This document shows positions 35,101 through 43,143 of a DNA stretch of 64,000 nt, piece by piece. The notes under the pieces were generated by a model. It did not search any database. It saw only the letters and a program-made list of their open reading frames with translations, and had not been told where the DNA came from. Position 1 is the stretch's first letter. The number at the start of each line of letters is the position of its first letter. Origin of the DNA: Rhodothermales bacterium (GTDB lineage Bacteria; Bacteroidota; Rhodothermia; Rhodothermales; UBA10348); the NCBI GenBank assembly GCA_017643395.1, contig JAEPNP010000002.1:102290-166289 (forward strand), in the 5' to 3' direction. A program made the position numbers and the translations under genes.

Positions 35101-35290
35101 GCCGGAGAGCGGCCTGCGGCCGGGGCCCATACGCGTGGCGGGCCGACTTTGGAAGGCGCGCCAGGCCCGCACACGCCAGGCCGCCCGCACACGCCGGGCC
35201 GCACGGACGCGCCAGGGCCCGGACGCGCCAGACAGCACGCGCACGCCGCCCCGCCCAACGGCCACGCCTGGCACCCCCCACCCCCCGCCA
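35101..35290. repeat. C-rich low-complexity stretch
   Basis: Irregular repeats of CGCACACGCCAGGCCGCC and GGACGCGCCAG type fill the space between the palindromic repeats and the tRNA-Phe promoter. Frames through it are accidental. Confidence 0.7.
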
Positions 35291-35321
35291 TTCGATTTAG
35301 GCGTGAAGGACCGGCCGGCGC

Positions 35322-35352
35322 TTTGGCAACCCGGAACACCTCTGTATATTCG
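35322..35352 (+). promoter_or_regulatory. Bacteroidota-type promoter of tRNA-Phe
   Basis: TTTG at 35322-35325, a 19-nt spacer, then TATATTCG at 35345-35352. This fits the TTTG-N19-TANNTTTG consensus of Bacteroidota sigma-A promoters with one mismatch. It ends 9 nt before the mature tRNA 5' end. Confidence 0.7.
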
Positions 35353-35361
35353 CGGCCCTGC

Positions 35362-35434
35362 GGTCAGGTAGCTCAGTTGGTAGAGCACTGGACTGAAAAT
35401 CCAGGTGTCGGCGGTTCAAATCCGTCCCTGACCA
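35362..35434 (+). tRNA. tRNA-Phe (GAA)
   Basis: A complete cloverleaf. The acceptor stem pairs GGTCAGG with CCTGACC and the D arm is GCTCAGTTGGTAGAGC. The anticodon stem is CTGGA/TCCAG with loop CTGAAAA, anticodon GAA at 35395-35397. The T arm is GGCGG-TTCAAAT-CCGTC and the discriminator is A. CCA is not encoded. Confidence 0.96.
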
Positions 35435-35546
35435 CTACGCATTTTCGGAAATCGGCCATTTTGACCCCTTAGAGGCCGATTTTAGAGCGCCCCCCGAAAT
35501 ACTGCCCATAAAACAGCCCATAAACTGGCTGGATCCTCGCCTCGGA

Positions 35547-35566
35547 GCCCCCGCTTCGGGGCGTTT
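35547..35566 (+). terminator. Possible weak terminator after tRNA-Phe
   Basis: GCCCC-CGCTTC-GGGGC followed by GTTTCTGT. The stem is only five pairs and the T-run is interrupted, so this is tentative. Confidence 0.35.
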
Positions 35567-35574
35567 CTGTCTGA

Positions 35575-36393
35575 GGCAGTCGGGGCATCAGAAAGTTATC
35601 CTCAGAGAGAATTTTTTAGCCGCTAATGACGTGCCATTGAGTGCGCATTAGATTCAGTACTTGTCCCCTTCAGTCCACACGAATCCTGTCCCGTCGAAGT
35701 TGTCGACTACACGTCCGCGTGCAAGGGTCGGTATGGATAGACCGTCGAGTCCGAAGCGGGCTTCAGGCGATCAGGTCTTCAGCCCAGCGGCCTCAAGAAA
35801 GTGGCCGACGGAAGCGAGCTGAATGCCCCCCGCGAGCACTCTCGGGGAGCGGCACCGCGGCCTCTCCTCGGCGCCTGTGTTGGCGCTGATGGAGGCCACT
35901 GTCGACCAGCGTATGTGCGACAGGTTCGACTTGGTGGCGAGCTGCTCACCGGGCGGCATTCTGGTGCCGGGAATCGGGGCCGGGTTCTCCTCCAACTGGA
36001 TGGTCGACCGCTGCGTCAAGGAGGCGAGTGCGGCAGCCAGAACGATGGAGTTCGCCCCGACAAGCGCTCGATCTCTTCGGCAAGTTCGGTTTGCTCGTCG
36101 GTCAGCTCACGTGCGACTTTGGGAGTTGAGTAGACGGACCGAATCGACGGCCTCTTTCGTGGAGGCGAAGTCGGCCCGAAGGCTCAACGCCTCGCCTTCG
36201 AGCTGGCAGATAGCTGACCGAGTTCAATGTTGGCTAGCATTCCGATTTCCCGGGCCCTCGTTTGGCCACCGCGGGGGAGATTCAGCTCGGAAATGCGCTC
36301 ATAAGAGGTGTGCATCGCCGGAGAGGCTGAATTGGTTTCGACCGCGCAACTAGCGTAGTCACAGGAGTCACGAAAACCTGAAGTAGTCCCCAA
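35575..36393. other. Gene-poor stretch with decayed coding sequence
   Basis: No intact gene is seen. On the minus strand, pieces of protein-like sequence appear in different frames. One is a coiled-coil-like fragment ICQLEGEALSLRADFASTKEAVDSV near 36110-36210. Another is ELTDEQTELAEEIERLSG near 36055-36115, and SIVLAAALASLTQRSTIQLEE follows near 35980-36045 (in frame down to 35771). Together they suggest one frameshifted, dead gene read from right to left. No family is recognised. Confidence 0.4.
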
Positions 36394-36849
36394 ATGTCAA
36401 GTACAAAGTCACAAACTGGATCGCCCAAGACGCGCCACCTGGACGACGTCATAAACCAGAAGACCACGCTTGGAGGAAGGCTCCGGCACGCGCGGGAGTC
36501 TCAGGGCATCATTCAGCAGGACATGGCCGACGAGCTTGGCATGTCGAAGCGTCACTACATACGCCACGAGAAGGATCAGGTCGTTCCGTCTCGCACTACC
36601 GTGGAGAAGATCGCCAATATGACCAAGGTTGGCGTTGAGTGGCTCCTCCATGGCGTGGGCAGCATGTCGGAAGTGGCTTCGCCGGAGATTTCCGACTTGG
36701 TGACATCGGTGTCACTTACATACCGGGCAGGCGGCAAGCGGATGGATGTCGCGCCGGGCGAGAAGGGCCTCTACGTGAGCAGCAAGAACCGAATCATCGT
36801 GGAGAACGCGTCTGGTATGACCATTTTGCGATTCGATCCCTCGGAATAG
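36394..36849 (+). CDS. XRE-family HTH regulator
   Basis: A 151-residue DNA-binding protein. The HTH lies at about residues 25-85: LGGRLRHARESQGIIQQDMADELGMSKRHYIRHEKDQVVPSRTTVEKIANM, with the classic Q-x-x-x-A-x-x-L-G-x-S recognition pair, then VEWLLHG typical of these regulators. The C-terminal 60 residues form a small beta-rich domain of unknown role. It is the only clear regulator in the island between the two tRNA genes and could be a remnant of phage or mobile-element control. A decayed copy of its HTH lies at 37030-37163. Confidence 0.8.
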   Translation: MSSTKSQTGSPKTRHLDDVINQKTTLGGRLRHARESQGIIQQDMADELGMSKRHYIRHEKDQVVPSRTTVEKIANMTKVGVEWLLHGVGSMSEVASPEISDLVTSVSLTYRAGGKRMDVAPGEKGLYVSSKNRIIVENASGMTILRFDPSE

Positions 36850-37489
36850 GAGTCCGGGCGAAAGCTACTCAACACTATGTGGGACCAACGGTCGAGGTTG
36901 ACATGTGATGCCAGAGCCCGGTTCTTGGGTGATCATGGACGCGATGAGTGGCTTCCGTTTGGCGACCTGCAGGCCTCCCTCTATCCCAACTGCTGCCTTC
37001 CAAACACTCCTCAAACTCCGTGGCTACGGATGAAGCACCGGGGCCGGACCCAGCAGGAAGCGGCCGCTTCCCCGGGCATCTCCAAGCGGCACTACATCCG
37101 GTACTAAAGGATCAGCTGCTACCGTCGGTCGGATCCGTCGAGCGCCTTTGCGCCTATCTGTAAACGTCCATCGACTAGGTCCTTGACGGCACAGGCGACA
37201 CAACGACCATGGCAGTTCAGCGGACTGGCTGCGGCCACGGTGTGACTACACCATGTCCGCACGAATAGTGGTTTCGTGTAGAAACTCGTCCGGGCCGATG
37301 CTCGGAACGGCCGCACCTGACAGCTCTTGGAGATCGTCAACATCGGTGGGAATTGCCTATTGACTGGCCGGGAGTAGTTCGCTAGTGTCGGCTTCGAGAA
37401 TGCCCATGACCGCGCAAGGCAGCAATTGCTAATCTCGCCTCGGCGATTGGATCAGGTTGCCGCTGTAGCACCATTCCCGCAACTGTCTA
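36850..37489. other. Gap holding an XRE relic and nothing else recognised
   Basis: Apart from the HTH relic at 37030-37163, I see no coding pattern, tRNA or strong hairpin in these 640 bases. Confidence 0.5.
37030..37163 (+). pseudogene. Decayed second copy of the XRE HTH
   Basis: Reading GRTQQEAAASPGISKRHYIRY, a stop, and then in a shifted frame KDQLLPSVGSVERLCAYL, this parallels QQDMADELGMSKRHYIRHEKDQVVPSRTTVEKIANM of the intact regulator 600 bases upstream. The nucleotide match around AAGCGNCACTACAT supports common descent. The stop and frameshift make it a pseudogene. Confidence 0.65.
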
Positions 37490-37993
37490 ATGCCAATTGG
37501 CGTTCAGATTGCCCTGTTTTCTTGGTTTGTTGAGCCCTGGTTCCGGGCCACAGTTGCGATGGCGGGGCTGCTGGTTGCTATCTACGGTGCTTACCAAGCC
37601 TATCAAGCTAGGTCCACAGCCGGAGAGGCCCGCGATTCTGTGAGGCGAGCAATCACCGTGAAGGATTTGCGTCAAACTGTAGATGGCATTGGTAGAATCA
37701 AGGACCTCTATTACGAGCAGTCTCTCTCGCTGCTTCAGGGAGAACTGCGGGACATCAGGTTCGCCATTATCGACATTAGAGAAAAACACCTCTCTCTCTC
37801 GCCGGAGTCCCGAAAGACGCTCGGGAGGGCCATCCTCACATTCCGAAAGCTCCAGAACCATGTGGAGGCGGCGAGATTGGCAGACGATAAAACCGTTCTG
37901 GTTGAGGAATCGGTGGACTTCTTGAATGAGCAAGCGGAGACGCTGATTGGCTTGGCAGCAAAACTCGAGGCCGCCAATTCCCCAAATACCTAG
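37490..37993 (+). CDS. Membrane-anchored coiled-coil protein, unknown
   Basis: A 167-residue protein. One membrane helix is near the N-terminus (WFRATVAMAGLLVAIYGAYQAYQA, about 17-40), followed by a long helical cytosolic or periplasmic part rich in heptad-like leucines (VKDLRQTVDGIGRIKDLYYEQSLSLLQGELRDIRFAIIDIREK). No family is recognised. It is followed 11 nt later by a second small gene on the same strand. The pair is the only intact non-regulatory content of the inter-tRNA island. The composition suggests a real, probably horizontally acquired gene. Confidence 0.6.
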   Translation: MPIGVQIALFSWFVEPWFRATVAMAGLLVAIYGAYQAYQARSTAGEARDSVRRAITVKDLRQTVDGIGRIKDLYYEQSLSLLQGELRDIRFAIIDIREKHLSLSPESRKTLGRAILTFRKLQNHVEAARLADDKTVLVEESVDFLNEQAETLIGLAAKLEAANSPNT

Positions 37994-38004
37994 TCCTGGA
38001 GAAA

Positions 38005-38319
38005 ATGTCGGATCGACTTATCACGTTGTTGTCCCGCCTGAATCTGGCGACCGAGCAGGGCGACCTCAACTGGGAGGAGCTACCCGGAGAGGAATTCTCC
38101 GCAACGTTTTCTGGCTACGCGGTCGGAATTGAGCAGGGTGCCCTCGGCTACGTACTTACGATCTATGATGACGATGGGAATATCGTAGAGTCTGTCGCTG
38201 GGAAAGACAGTATCTTCCGAGACTTGTTTAGGGCTGCACGCCGAGTGGCTCGGGGAATCGACGAAGCGCTGAACAGCATCCTGTCACAACTGCCAAATGA
38301 TGACGAGCTTCCGTTTTGA
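38005..38319 (+). CDS. Small conserved-type protein, unknown (104 aa)
   Basis: The protein begins MSDRLITLLSRLNLATEQGDLNWEEL, then a beta-rich part (FSATFSGYAVGIEQGALGYVLTIYDDDGNIVESV) and an amphipathic C-terminal helix (FRDLFRAARRVARGIDEALNSILSQL). The layout of helix, four strands with YDDDGN turn, and helix resembles small hypothetical proteins often found in phage and defence regions. I know no function for them. It is soluble and acidic. The start ATG at 38005 lies 11 nt after the membrane-anchored coiled-coil gene, so co-expression is likely. Confidence 0.62.
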   Translation: MSDRLITLLSRLNLATEQGDLNWEELPGEEFSATFSGYAVGIEQGALGYVLTIYDDDGNIVESVAGKDSIFRDLFRAARRVARGIDEALNSILSQLPNDDELPF

Positions 38320-38340
38320 ACTTACGGGCGCCGGCTCACG

Positions 38341-38650
38341 CTACGCGGCAAGACTGGCGATGTAGACTAAGCCGTTTCCGGGATCTCCCACTGGCTCACG
38401 CTTTGAGACTTGCGGATGGCTCAGCGGCTTGATTGTTTGCTGCTGCACCAGCGGGGAGCTGTTTCCATCATTGATCTTAGCCCGATACACGGTGTGTACA
38501 CGTGGCTGACGCGGACACGACGCGGGTAGAACTGGAAGTCTCCGCGAACCGCAGCACCGGTGTATTTCCATCGAAGAGGTCTCGTAGTCGTCTTAGGGCC
38601 GTTTGCTTGCCGGGACCCCGAGTAGGCTCCATCATTTCTCCAAGTTTGAG
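38341..38650 (-). other. Possible decayed gene before tRNA-Asp
   Basis: Between 38320 and 38703 no intact gene is visible. Minus-strand frames give KLGEMMEPTRGPGKQTALRRLRDLFDG and, in another phase, VYRAKINDGNSSPLVQQQTIKPLSH. These could be two parts of one frameshifted gene. No homologue is recognised. Confidence 0.3.
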
Positions 38651-38652
38651 AA

Positions 38653-38684
38653 TTGAACTGCGTAGCCGATCCGAGGTATACTTG
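38653..38684 (+). promoter_or_regulatory. Possible promoter of tRNA-Asp
   Basis: TATACTTG at 38677-38684 is a good Bacteroidota -7 element. The best -33 candidate (TTG at 38653) is 21 nt away, where 19 is usual. It is 19 nt from the tRNA. Confidence 0.45.
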
Positions 38685-38703
38685 GCGCTCTTGACCGATT
38701 TCC

Positions 38704-38778
38704 GGTCCGGTAGTTCAGTTTGGTTAGAACGCTGGCCTGTCACGCCAGAGGTCGCGGGTTCGAGTCCCGTCCGGACCG
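38704..38778 (+). tRNA. tRNA-Asp (GTC)
   Basis: The acceptor stem pairs GGTCCGG with CCGGACC. The D arm is GTTCAGTTTGGTTAGAAC. The anticodon stem CTGGC/GCCAG has loop CTGTCAC, anticodon GTC. The T arm is GCGGG-TTCGAGT-CCCGT. The discriminator is G, as expected for Asp. CCA is not encoded. Confidence 0.96.
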
Positions 38779-38783
38779 CAAGA

Positions 38784-38816
38784 AAGCCTCTCAGATTCGT
38801 CTGGGGGGCTTTTTTC
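38784..38816. terminator. Strong terminator after tRNA-Asp
   Basis: A twelve-pair stem AAGCCTCTCAGA / TCTGGGGGGCTT with loop TTCG is followed by a T-run. It also faces the 3' end of the convergent glycosylasparaginase gene. Confidence 0.88.
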
Positions 38817-38818
38817 GT

Positions 38819-39796
38819 TTACCCCAGCGCGCTGCCCGAGTCCATCAGCACATTGTCGTGCGATGGGCTCTGCACGGCAAAATTGAATCCAGGTGCTATG
38901 CAGTACGCGCCGTAATCGCCGGCGGTGTTCAGCGCCAGGAAACCGACCTGGATCTCCCGCCAGTCCGGGTTCTTCTCGATGACCCGCTCAACGGCCAGCT
39001 CGCAGGCCCGCTGCGGCGAATGTCCCTGTCGCATGAGCTCGACCACCAGAAAACACCCTACCGAGCGGATGACGGCCTCTCCCCATCCGGTTGAGGTCGC
39101 CCCACCTACGGCGCCGTCCACGTAGAGACCTGCGCCGATAATGGGCGAGTCCCCCACACGGCCGTGATACTTGTACGCCGCTCCGCTGGTGGTACAGGCA
39201 CCGGCGAGTCGCCCCTGACGATCCAGGGTCAGCATGCCGATGGTATCGTGGTTCTCCACGTTGATCGGCGGCCGCTCCGGGCCCTGCTCCGCCTGCCACT
39301 CCCGCCACGCCACCTCAGACTCCGGAGTGAGCAGGTTCTCCCGCTCGAATCCGTTGGCGACGGCAAACTCCTGCGCGCCGGCCCCGACCAGCATGACGTG
39401 CGGCGTGCGCTCCATGACCTGTCGAGCCACCGAAATGGGGTGCTTGATCTCCTGAAGGAATGCCACCGAACCGCATCGCCCGTCATGATCCATGATGCAG
39501 GCGTCCAGCGTAACGTTGCCGTCCCGGTCAGGTGCACCTCCGTAACCCACGGTGGTGACGGTCGGATCGGCTTCGGGGACGCGCACGCCCGCCTCCACAG
39601 CATCCAGTGCAGACGCACCGTCCATGAGCATTGGCCACGCTGCCGCATTGGCATCCTGGCCGTGGTTCCACGTGGCAATCGCCACCGGGCCTTCGGAGGC
39701 CGCCTGCACGCAGGCAGGCACGACTGCCGTCGCCGCGCCCCCCACCGCCGCGGTTTTCAGAAACTCTCGGCGGGAACGGGGACGCAAAGCTGCCAT
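38819..39796 (-). CDS. N4-(beta-N-acetylglucosaminyl)-L-asparaginase (glycosylasparaginase)
   Basis: A 325-residue Ntn-hydrolase that cleaves the GlcNAc-Asn bond of N-glycopeptides. The N-terminus SRREFLKTAAVGGAATAVVPAC looks like a Tat signal (RREFLK) with a possible lipobox. Family features are WNHGQDANAAAWPMLMDGASALDAVEAG, VGYGGAPDRDGNVTLDACIMD, and the autocleavage site NHDTIGMLTLD, in which Thr185 would become the N-terminal nucleophile. The binding segment GRVGDSPIIGAGLYVD follows. It overlaps the upstream HAD phosphatase gene by 1 nt. It fits a periplasmic role in glycoprotein scavenging. Confidence 0.9.
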   Translation of the reverse strand: MAALRPRSRREFLKTAAVGGAATAVVPACVQAASEGPVAIATWNHGQDANAAAWPMLMDGASALDAVEAGVRVPEADPTVTTVGYGGAPDRDGNVTLDACIMDHDGRCGSVAFLQEIKHPISVARQVMERTPHVMLVGAGAQEFAVANGFERENLLTPESEVAWREWQAEQGPERPPINVENHDTIGMLTLDRQGRLAGACTTSGAAYKYHGRVGDSPIIGAGLYVDGAVGGATSTGWGEAVIRSVGCFLVVELMRQGHSPQRACELAVERVIEKNPDWREIQVGFLALNTAGDYGAYCIAPGFNFAVQSPSHDNVLMDSGSALG

Positions 39797-40524
39797 CAGG
39801 CGGGTTCTTCTTGGGTTTCCGGAACGGCGGACTCCGATTCGAGAGGATCATCCTCCGGGCAGAGCACGCCGAGCAAGTCTGACGTGGTCTTGAGAATCAG
39901 GCCTGCGCCACGGCGACGCAACTCATCTTCCTTACCGAAGCCGCACAACACGCCGACCGACTGCGCCCCTGCGGCGACCGCGGTGCGCATATCGACCGTA
40001 GTATCTCCGATCATCAGGCACTGCTCGGGCGACACGCCCATGGCCTTGGCCGCGTGAAATAGCGGATCCGGAAACGGCTTCATCCTGGGTGTGGTCTGCG
40101 CCGTTACCACGCACGTAAAGTGATCACGCACCTGGTAGTGCTCAAGAAAGGCCTCTACCCGAGGTCCACTGCCCGTGGAAATCGTGCTCATGGGATACCG
40201 CTTCACGAGGATATCCAGCATTTCCTTCACGTCGGGCACCATGGCGTGCGGCTCGTGGTCATCCGGAAGGGGCTCGTTGGTGCCCTTGATCGAAGCCAGC
40301 GTGCCGTCCAGCCCCATGCGATCGAGCCACCCGTAGGCCGCGTTCACCGGCGACTCGGCGCCCATCACTATCTGTCGCGCCACCCGGGCGGCGCGACGCG
40401 CACTCATAAGCGGAACCCTCTGAAGAATGTTGGCAACGCGCGCGACGGCGTAGTCGTCGGTATCGGCAAGGGTACCGTCTACGTCAAAGCACAGCGCTTT
40501 GACGCGGGACAAATCAATAGACAT
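39796..40524 (-). CDS. HAD-superfamily hydrolase, phosphoglycolate-phosphatase-like
   Basis: A 242-residue soluble phosphatase. Motif I is CFDVDGTLADTDD with the nucleophilic Asp. A helical cap domain (15-110) follows. Motif II is the Thr/Ser in MSTISTGSGP, motif III the Lys in TPRMKPFPDPLF and motif IV IGDTTVDMRTA. The class I cap fits phosphoglycolate- or pyrophosphatase-like substrates, but I cannot name one. It overlaps the glycosylasparaginase by 1 nt (TGATG) and is divergent from the Gfo/Idh oxidoreductase. Confidence 0.85.
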   Translation of the reverse strand: MSIDLSRVKALCFDVDGTLADTDDYAVARVANILQRVPLMSARRAARVARQIVMGAESPVNAAYGWLDRMGLDGTLASIKGTNEPLPDDHEPHAMVPDVKEMLDILVKRYPMSTISTGSGPRVEAFLEHYQVRDHFTCVVTAQTTPRMKPFPDPLFHAAKAMGVSPEQCLMIGDTTVDMRTAVAAGAQSVGVLCGFGKEDELRRRGAGLILKTTSDLLGVLCPEDDPLESESAVPETQEEPA

Positions 40525-40589
40525 AAATCCTGCAAAACAATGAAATAGTGCCCTTTATTAAGGATATCGCCGCCATTCGTTCCGGAATC

Positions 40590-41909
40590 ATGCCCCTTAC
40601 CCGCCGCCGTTTTGCCGCGCTCGCAGCTGCATCGCCCGTTTTCTTCACCTTCCCGGAAGGCCTGACAGCCCGAGGGAAACGCTCCCGCGGTCCATCCGAC
40701 ACGCTCAACTTTGGAGCGATCGGCATTCGGGGCATGGGCAATACCAATACGCGGTCCCTGCTCCGACACGACGGGGTGCGCTGCCTGGCGCTTTGCGACG
40801 TGGATCGCGGCGTGCTGGAATCGCGCGGCCGCGAAGTCGAAGAAGCCACGGGGCATCGGCCGGCCCTCTATGACGATTATCGCAGCCTGCTGGAGCACCC
40901 GGATCTGGACTTTGTGGTAATCGGCACGCCCGATCACTGGCATCCGATCATGACACTGGATGCGGTCGATGCCGGTCTGCACGCCTACGTGGAAAAGCCG
41001 CTCGCCAACTCCATTGGCGAGGCCGACGTCACGCACGCGGGAGTACGTCGGTCCGGGAAACTGGTGCAGGTCGGTCAGTGGCAGCGCAGCAGTCCGCACT
41101 GGCAGGACGCGATGGCCTTTGTGCATTCGGGCGCGCTTGGCAACATCCGCACCGTCAAGACATGGGCCTACCAGGGCTGGATGAAGCCGGTGCCGGTGGT
41201 GCAGGACTCCGCCGTGCCGATGGGCGTGAACTACGATGCCTGGCTGGGGCCGGCAGCGGAGCGCCCCTTCAACGCAAACCGCTTCCACTTCAATTTCCGC
41301 TGGTTCTGGGACTACGCGGGAGGACTCATGACGGACTGGGGGGTGCACATCCTGGACTTTGCCCTGCTCGGCATGAACGCGGGATTCCCCCGCTCCGTCA
41401 TGGCTTCCGGCGGCAAGTTTGCCTATCCGGACGATGCGTCCGAAACCCCCGATACCCTGCAGGCAGTCTTCGAGTTTGACGGTTTCACGATGCTATGGGA
41501 GCACGCCACGGGCATCGACCTCGGGCCGTATCGCCGCACCCACGGCGTGGCCTTCATCGGCAACAATGGCACGCTGGTGGTTGACCGGGGCGGCTGGGAG
41601 GTCATCCCTGAAGAGGAGGACGATGCGCCACTGGTCCAGGTGCCCGCCATCGCCGAATACGAAGGCAGCGACATCGACCGGCACACGGGCAACTTTCTGT
41701 CGGCCATTCGCGAGTCCACACCGCTGGCCGCGGACATCGGTGTCGGCCACCATGTGGCGGTTGTCGCCCACATGGGCAACGTGGCCTTCAAGACCGGGCG
41801 AAAGGTCCACTGGGATCGGGACGCCTGGCAGTTCCGAAATGACGAAGAAGCCAATCGACTGAAAGCCGGTATCCCGTATCGCGACGGCTACGTGCTGCCT
41901 AGTTTCTGA
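40590..41909 (+). CDS. Gfo/Idh/MocA-family oxidoreductase with Tat signal
   Basis: A 439-residue exported NAD(P)-dependent sugar oxidoreductase. I start at the ATG at 40590 because it gives MPLTRRRFAALAAASPVFF, a twin-arginine signal. The GTG at 40548 adds an unneeded 14 residues. The Rossmann core is LNFGAIGIRGMGNTNTRSLLRH, with CDVD after strand two. The family motif VEKPLANSIGEA carries the conserved EKP. The C-terminal substrate domain contains WDYAGGLMTDWGVHILDFALL. It is followed 2 nt later by a DUF1080 protein, a common pairing in polysaccharide degradation by Bacteroidota and Planctomycetes. Confidence 0.88.
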   Translation: MPLTRRRFAALAAASPVFFTFPEGLTARGKRSRGPSDTLNFGAIGIRGMGNTNTRSLLRHDGVRCLALCDVDRGVLESRGREVEEATGHRPALYDDYRSLLEHPDLDFVVIGTPDHWHPIMTLDAVDAGLHAYVEKPLANSIGEADVTHAGVRRSGKLVQVGQWQRSSPHWQDAMAFVHSGALGNIRTVKTWAYQGWMKPVPVVQDSAVPMGVNYDAWLGPAAERPFNANRFHFNFRWFWDYAGGLMTDWGVHILDFALLGMNAGFPRSVMASGGKFAYPDDASETPDTLQAVFEFDGFTMLWEHATGIDLGPYRRTHGVAFIGNNGTLVVDRGGWEVIPEEEDDAPLVQVPAIAEYEGSDIDRHTGNFLSAIRESTPLAADIGVGHHVAVVAHMGNVAFKTGRKVHWDRDAWQFRNDEEANRLKAGIPYRDGYVLPSF

Positions 41910-41911
41910 CT

Positions 41912-42640
41912 ATGAAGTACCTCTTGCCGATCCTCTTCCTCACACTGATTCCCATGAGCGCTTGTGCGCAGTCCAATTGGCCGCCCGAACTGACCGAAAC
42001 CTGGGAGCCGGAACCCGCCGTGGTTACACCTGGCGCGGGCACGGCGGCTCCCTCGGACGCCATCGTGCTCCTTGGTGACCATGCGGACGCCTGGCAATCC
42101 CTGAACGGCGATCCGGTCGGCTGGAGCATGGAAAACGGCGTGCTGACGGTGGTGGCCGGCACCGGCGACATCCGCACCAGGCAGACATTCGGCTCGATCC
42201 AGCTCCACATGGAGTGGCGCTCACCCACCGAAATCCAGGGCGATGGCCAGGGACGCGGCAACAGCGGCGTGTTCTTCCAGGAGCGGTATGAGGTGCAGAT
42301 CCTGGATTCGTTCGAGAACCGCACGTACTCCAACGGCCAGGCGGGCTCGGTGTACAAACAGTACCTCCCCCTGGTCAACGCCATGCGCCCGCCAGGCGAG
42401 TGGCAGACCTACGACATCTTCTTCACCGCGCCGGTCTTCTCTGACGATGGCGCTGTGGTGCGCCCGGCGTTCCTGACGGTGATCCACAACGGAGTCCTGA
42501 TCCAGAACCACGTGGAGCTGCGCGGGCCGACCGTCTACCGCGGACTGCCCGAGTACGAGGCACACGGCGACGGATCGGTCCGCCTTCAGGATCACGGCAA
42601 TCCGGTTTCATTCCGCAATATCTGGGTACGCGAGCTATGA
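41912..42640 (+). CDS. DUF1080 (3-keto-disaccharide hydrolase-like) secreted protein
   Basis: A 242-residue exported protein with a lipoprotein-like signal (LTLIPMSAC). DUF1080/LamG-like features are VGWSMENGVLTVVAGTGDIRTRQTFGSIQLHMEWRSP, the highly typical GRGNSGVFFQERYEVQILDSFEN, WQTYDIFFTAPVF, LTVIHNGVLIQNHVEL, and the end VSFRNIWVREL. Members cleave 3-keto-glycosides or bind sugars with a jelly-roll fold. The preceding Gfo/Idh oxidoreductase could supply the keto-sugar. Overlaps the next gene by 4 nt. Confidence 0.88.
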   Translation: MKYLLPILFLTLIPMSACAQSNWPPELTETWEPEPAVVTPGAGTAAPSDAIVLLGDHADAWQSLNGDPVGWSMENGVLTVVAGTGDIRTRQTFGSIQLHMEWRSPTEIQGDGQGRGNSGVFFQERYEVQILDSFENRTYSNGQAGSVYKQYLPLVNAMRPPGEWQTYDIFFTAPVFSDDGAVVRPAFLTVIHNGVLIQNHVELRGPTVYRGLPEYEAHGDGSVRLQDHGNPVSFRNIWVREL

Positions 42641-43143
42641 CCCGATCCCTCCTGCTCCTTCTCATGCTGGCGCTTGCCGCACCCGTGGCCGCCCAGAACG
42701 TGGTCCTGCTCCGGCACGCGGAAAAAGCGGACGATGGGACCTCAGACCCGCCACTGACGGCCTTCGGTGAGGCTCGGGCACACGCCCTGATAGGCGTGCT
42801 CAAGGCTTCCGGCCTGACTGCCACGGTCACGTCCGGCTTCCAGCGCACCGTGCAGACCGCCGGCCCGGCCGCGGCCTACTTCGGAGCTACCGAAGTAGTG
42901 GTCGGTGTCTCGGAAGGCATGCAGGCGCACCTGGAGGCCACGGCAGACACCGTGCGCAGCTTTGGTCCCGATGCGGTGGTGCTGGTGTCCGGCCACTCCA
43001 ACACCATCCCGCGCATCATTCATGCGTTGGGCGGACCCGAGCTGCCGGACCTCAACGAGGCGGAATACGACCTGCTCTACTTCATGGACCTGAACGCAGA
43101 CGAGCCCGAACTGCGGCGCATTTACTGGCGGCCGGTGGAGTAG
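42637..43143 (+). CDS. Secreted histidine-phosphatase superfamily protein
   Basis: A 168-residue protein with a signal peptide (LLLLLMLALAAPVAAQ). The catalytic motif is VVLLRHAEKADDGTSDPPLTAFGEARA, the second His is in VLVSGHSNTIPRII, and the Arg of the phosphate pocket is in SGFQRTVQTA. It is like a periplasmic phosphoglycerate-mutase-fold phosphatase. The target is unknown. Its last 22 bases overlap the 3' end of the convergent sialidase-like gene. Translationally coupled to the DUF1080 gene by a 4-nt overlap. Confidence 0.85.
   Translation: MTRSLLLLLMLALAAPVAAQNVVLLRHAEKADDGTSDPPLTAFGEARAHALIGVLKASGLTATVTSGFQRTVQTAGPAAAYFGATEVVVGVSEGMQAHLEATADTVRSFGPDAVVLVSGHSNTIPRIIHALGGPELPDLNEAEYDLLYFMDLNADEPELRRIYWRPVE

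Noticed and set aside
34693-35472. 259-codon plus-strand frame crossing tRNA-Phe
   Set aside because: Covers palindromic repeats, low-complexity DNA and a tRNA; not a gene.
35823-36353. 176-codon plus-strand frame in the inter-tRNA island
   Set aside because: No protein-like pattern; the minus strand shows better but broken coding traces.
35362-38778. Integrative element using tRNA-Phe or tRNA-Asp as attachment site
   Set aside because: I found no duplicate of either tRNA 3' end and no integrase in the interval; only decayed content supports it.
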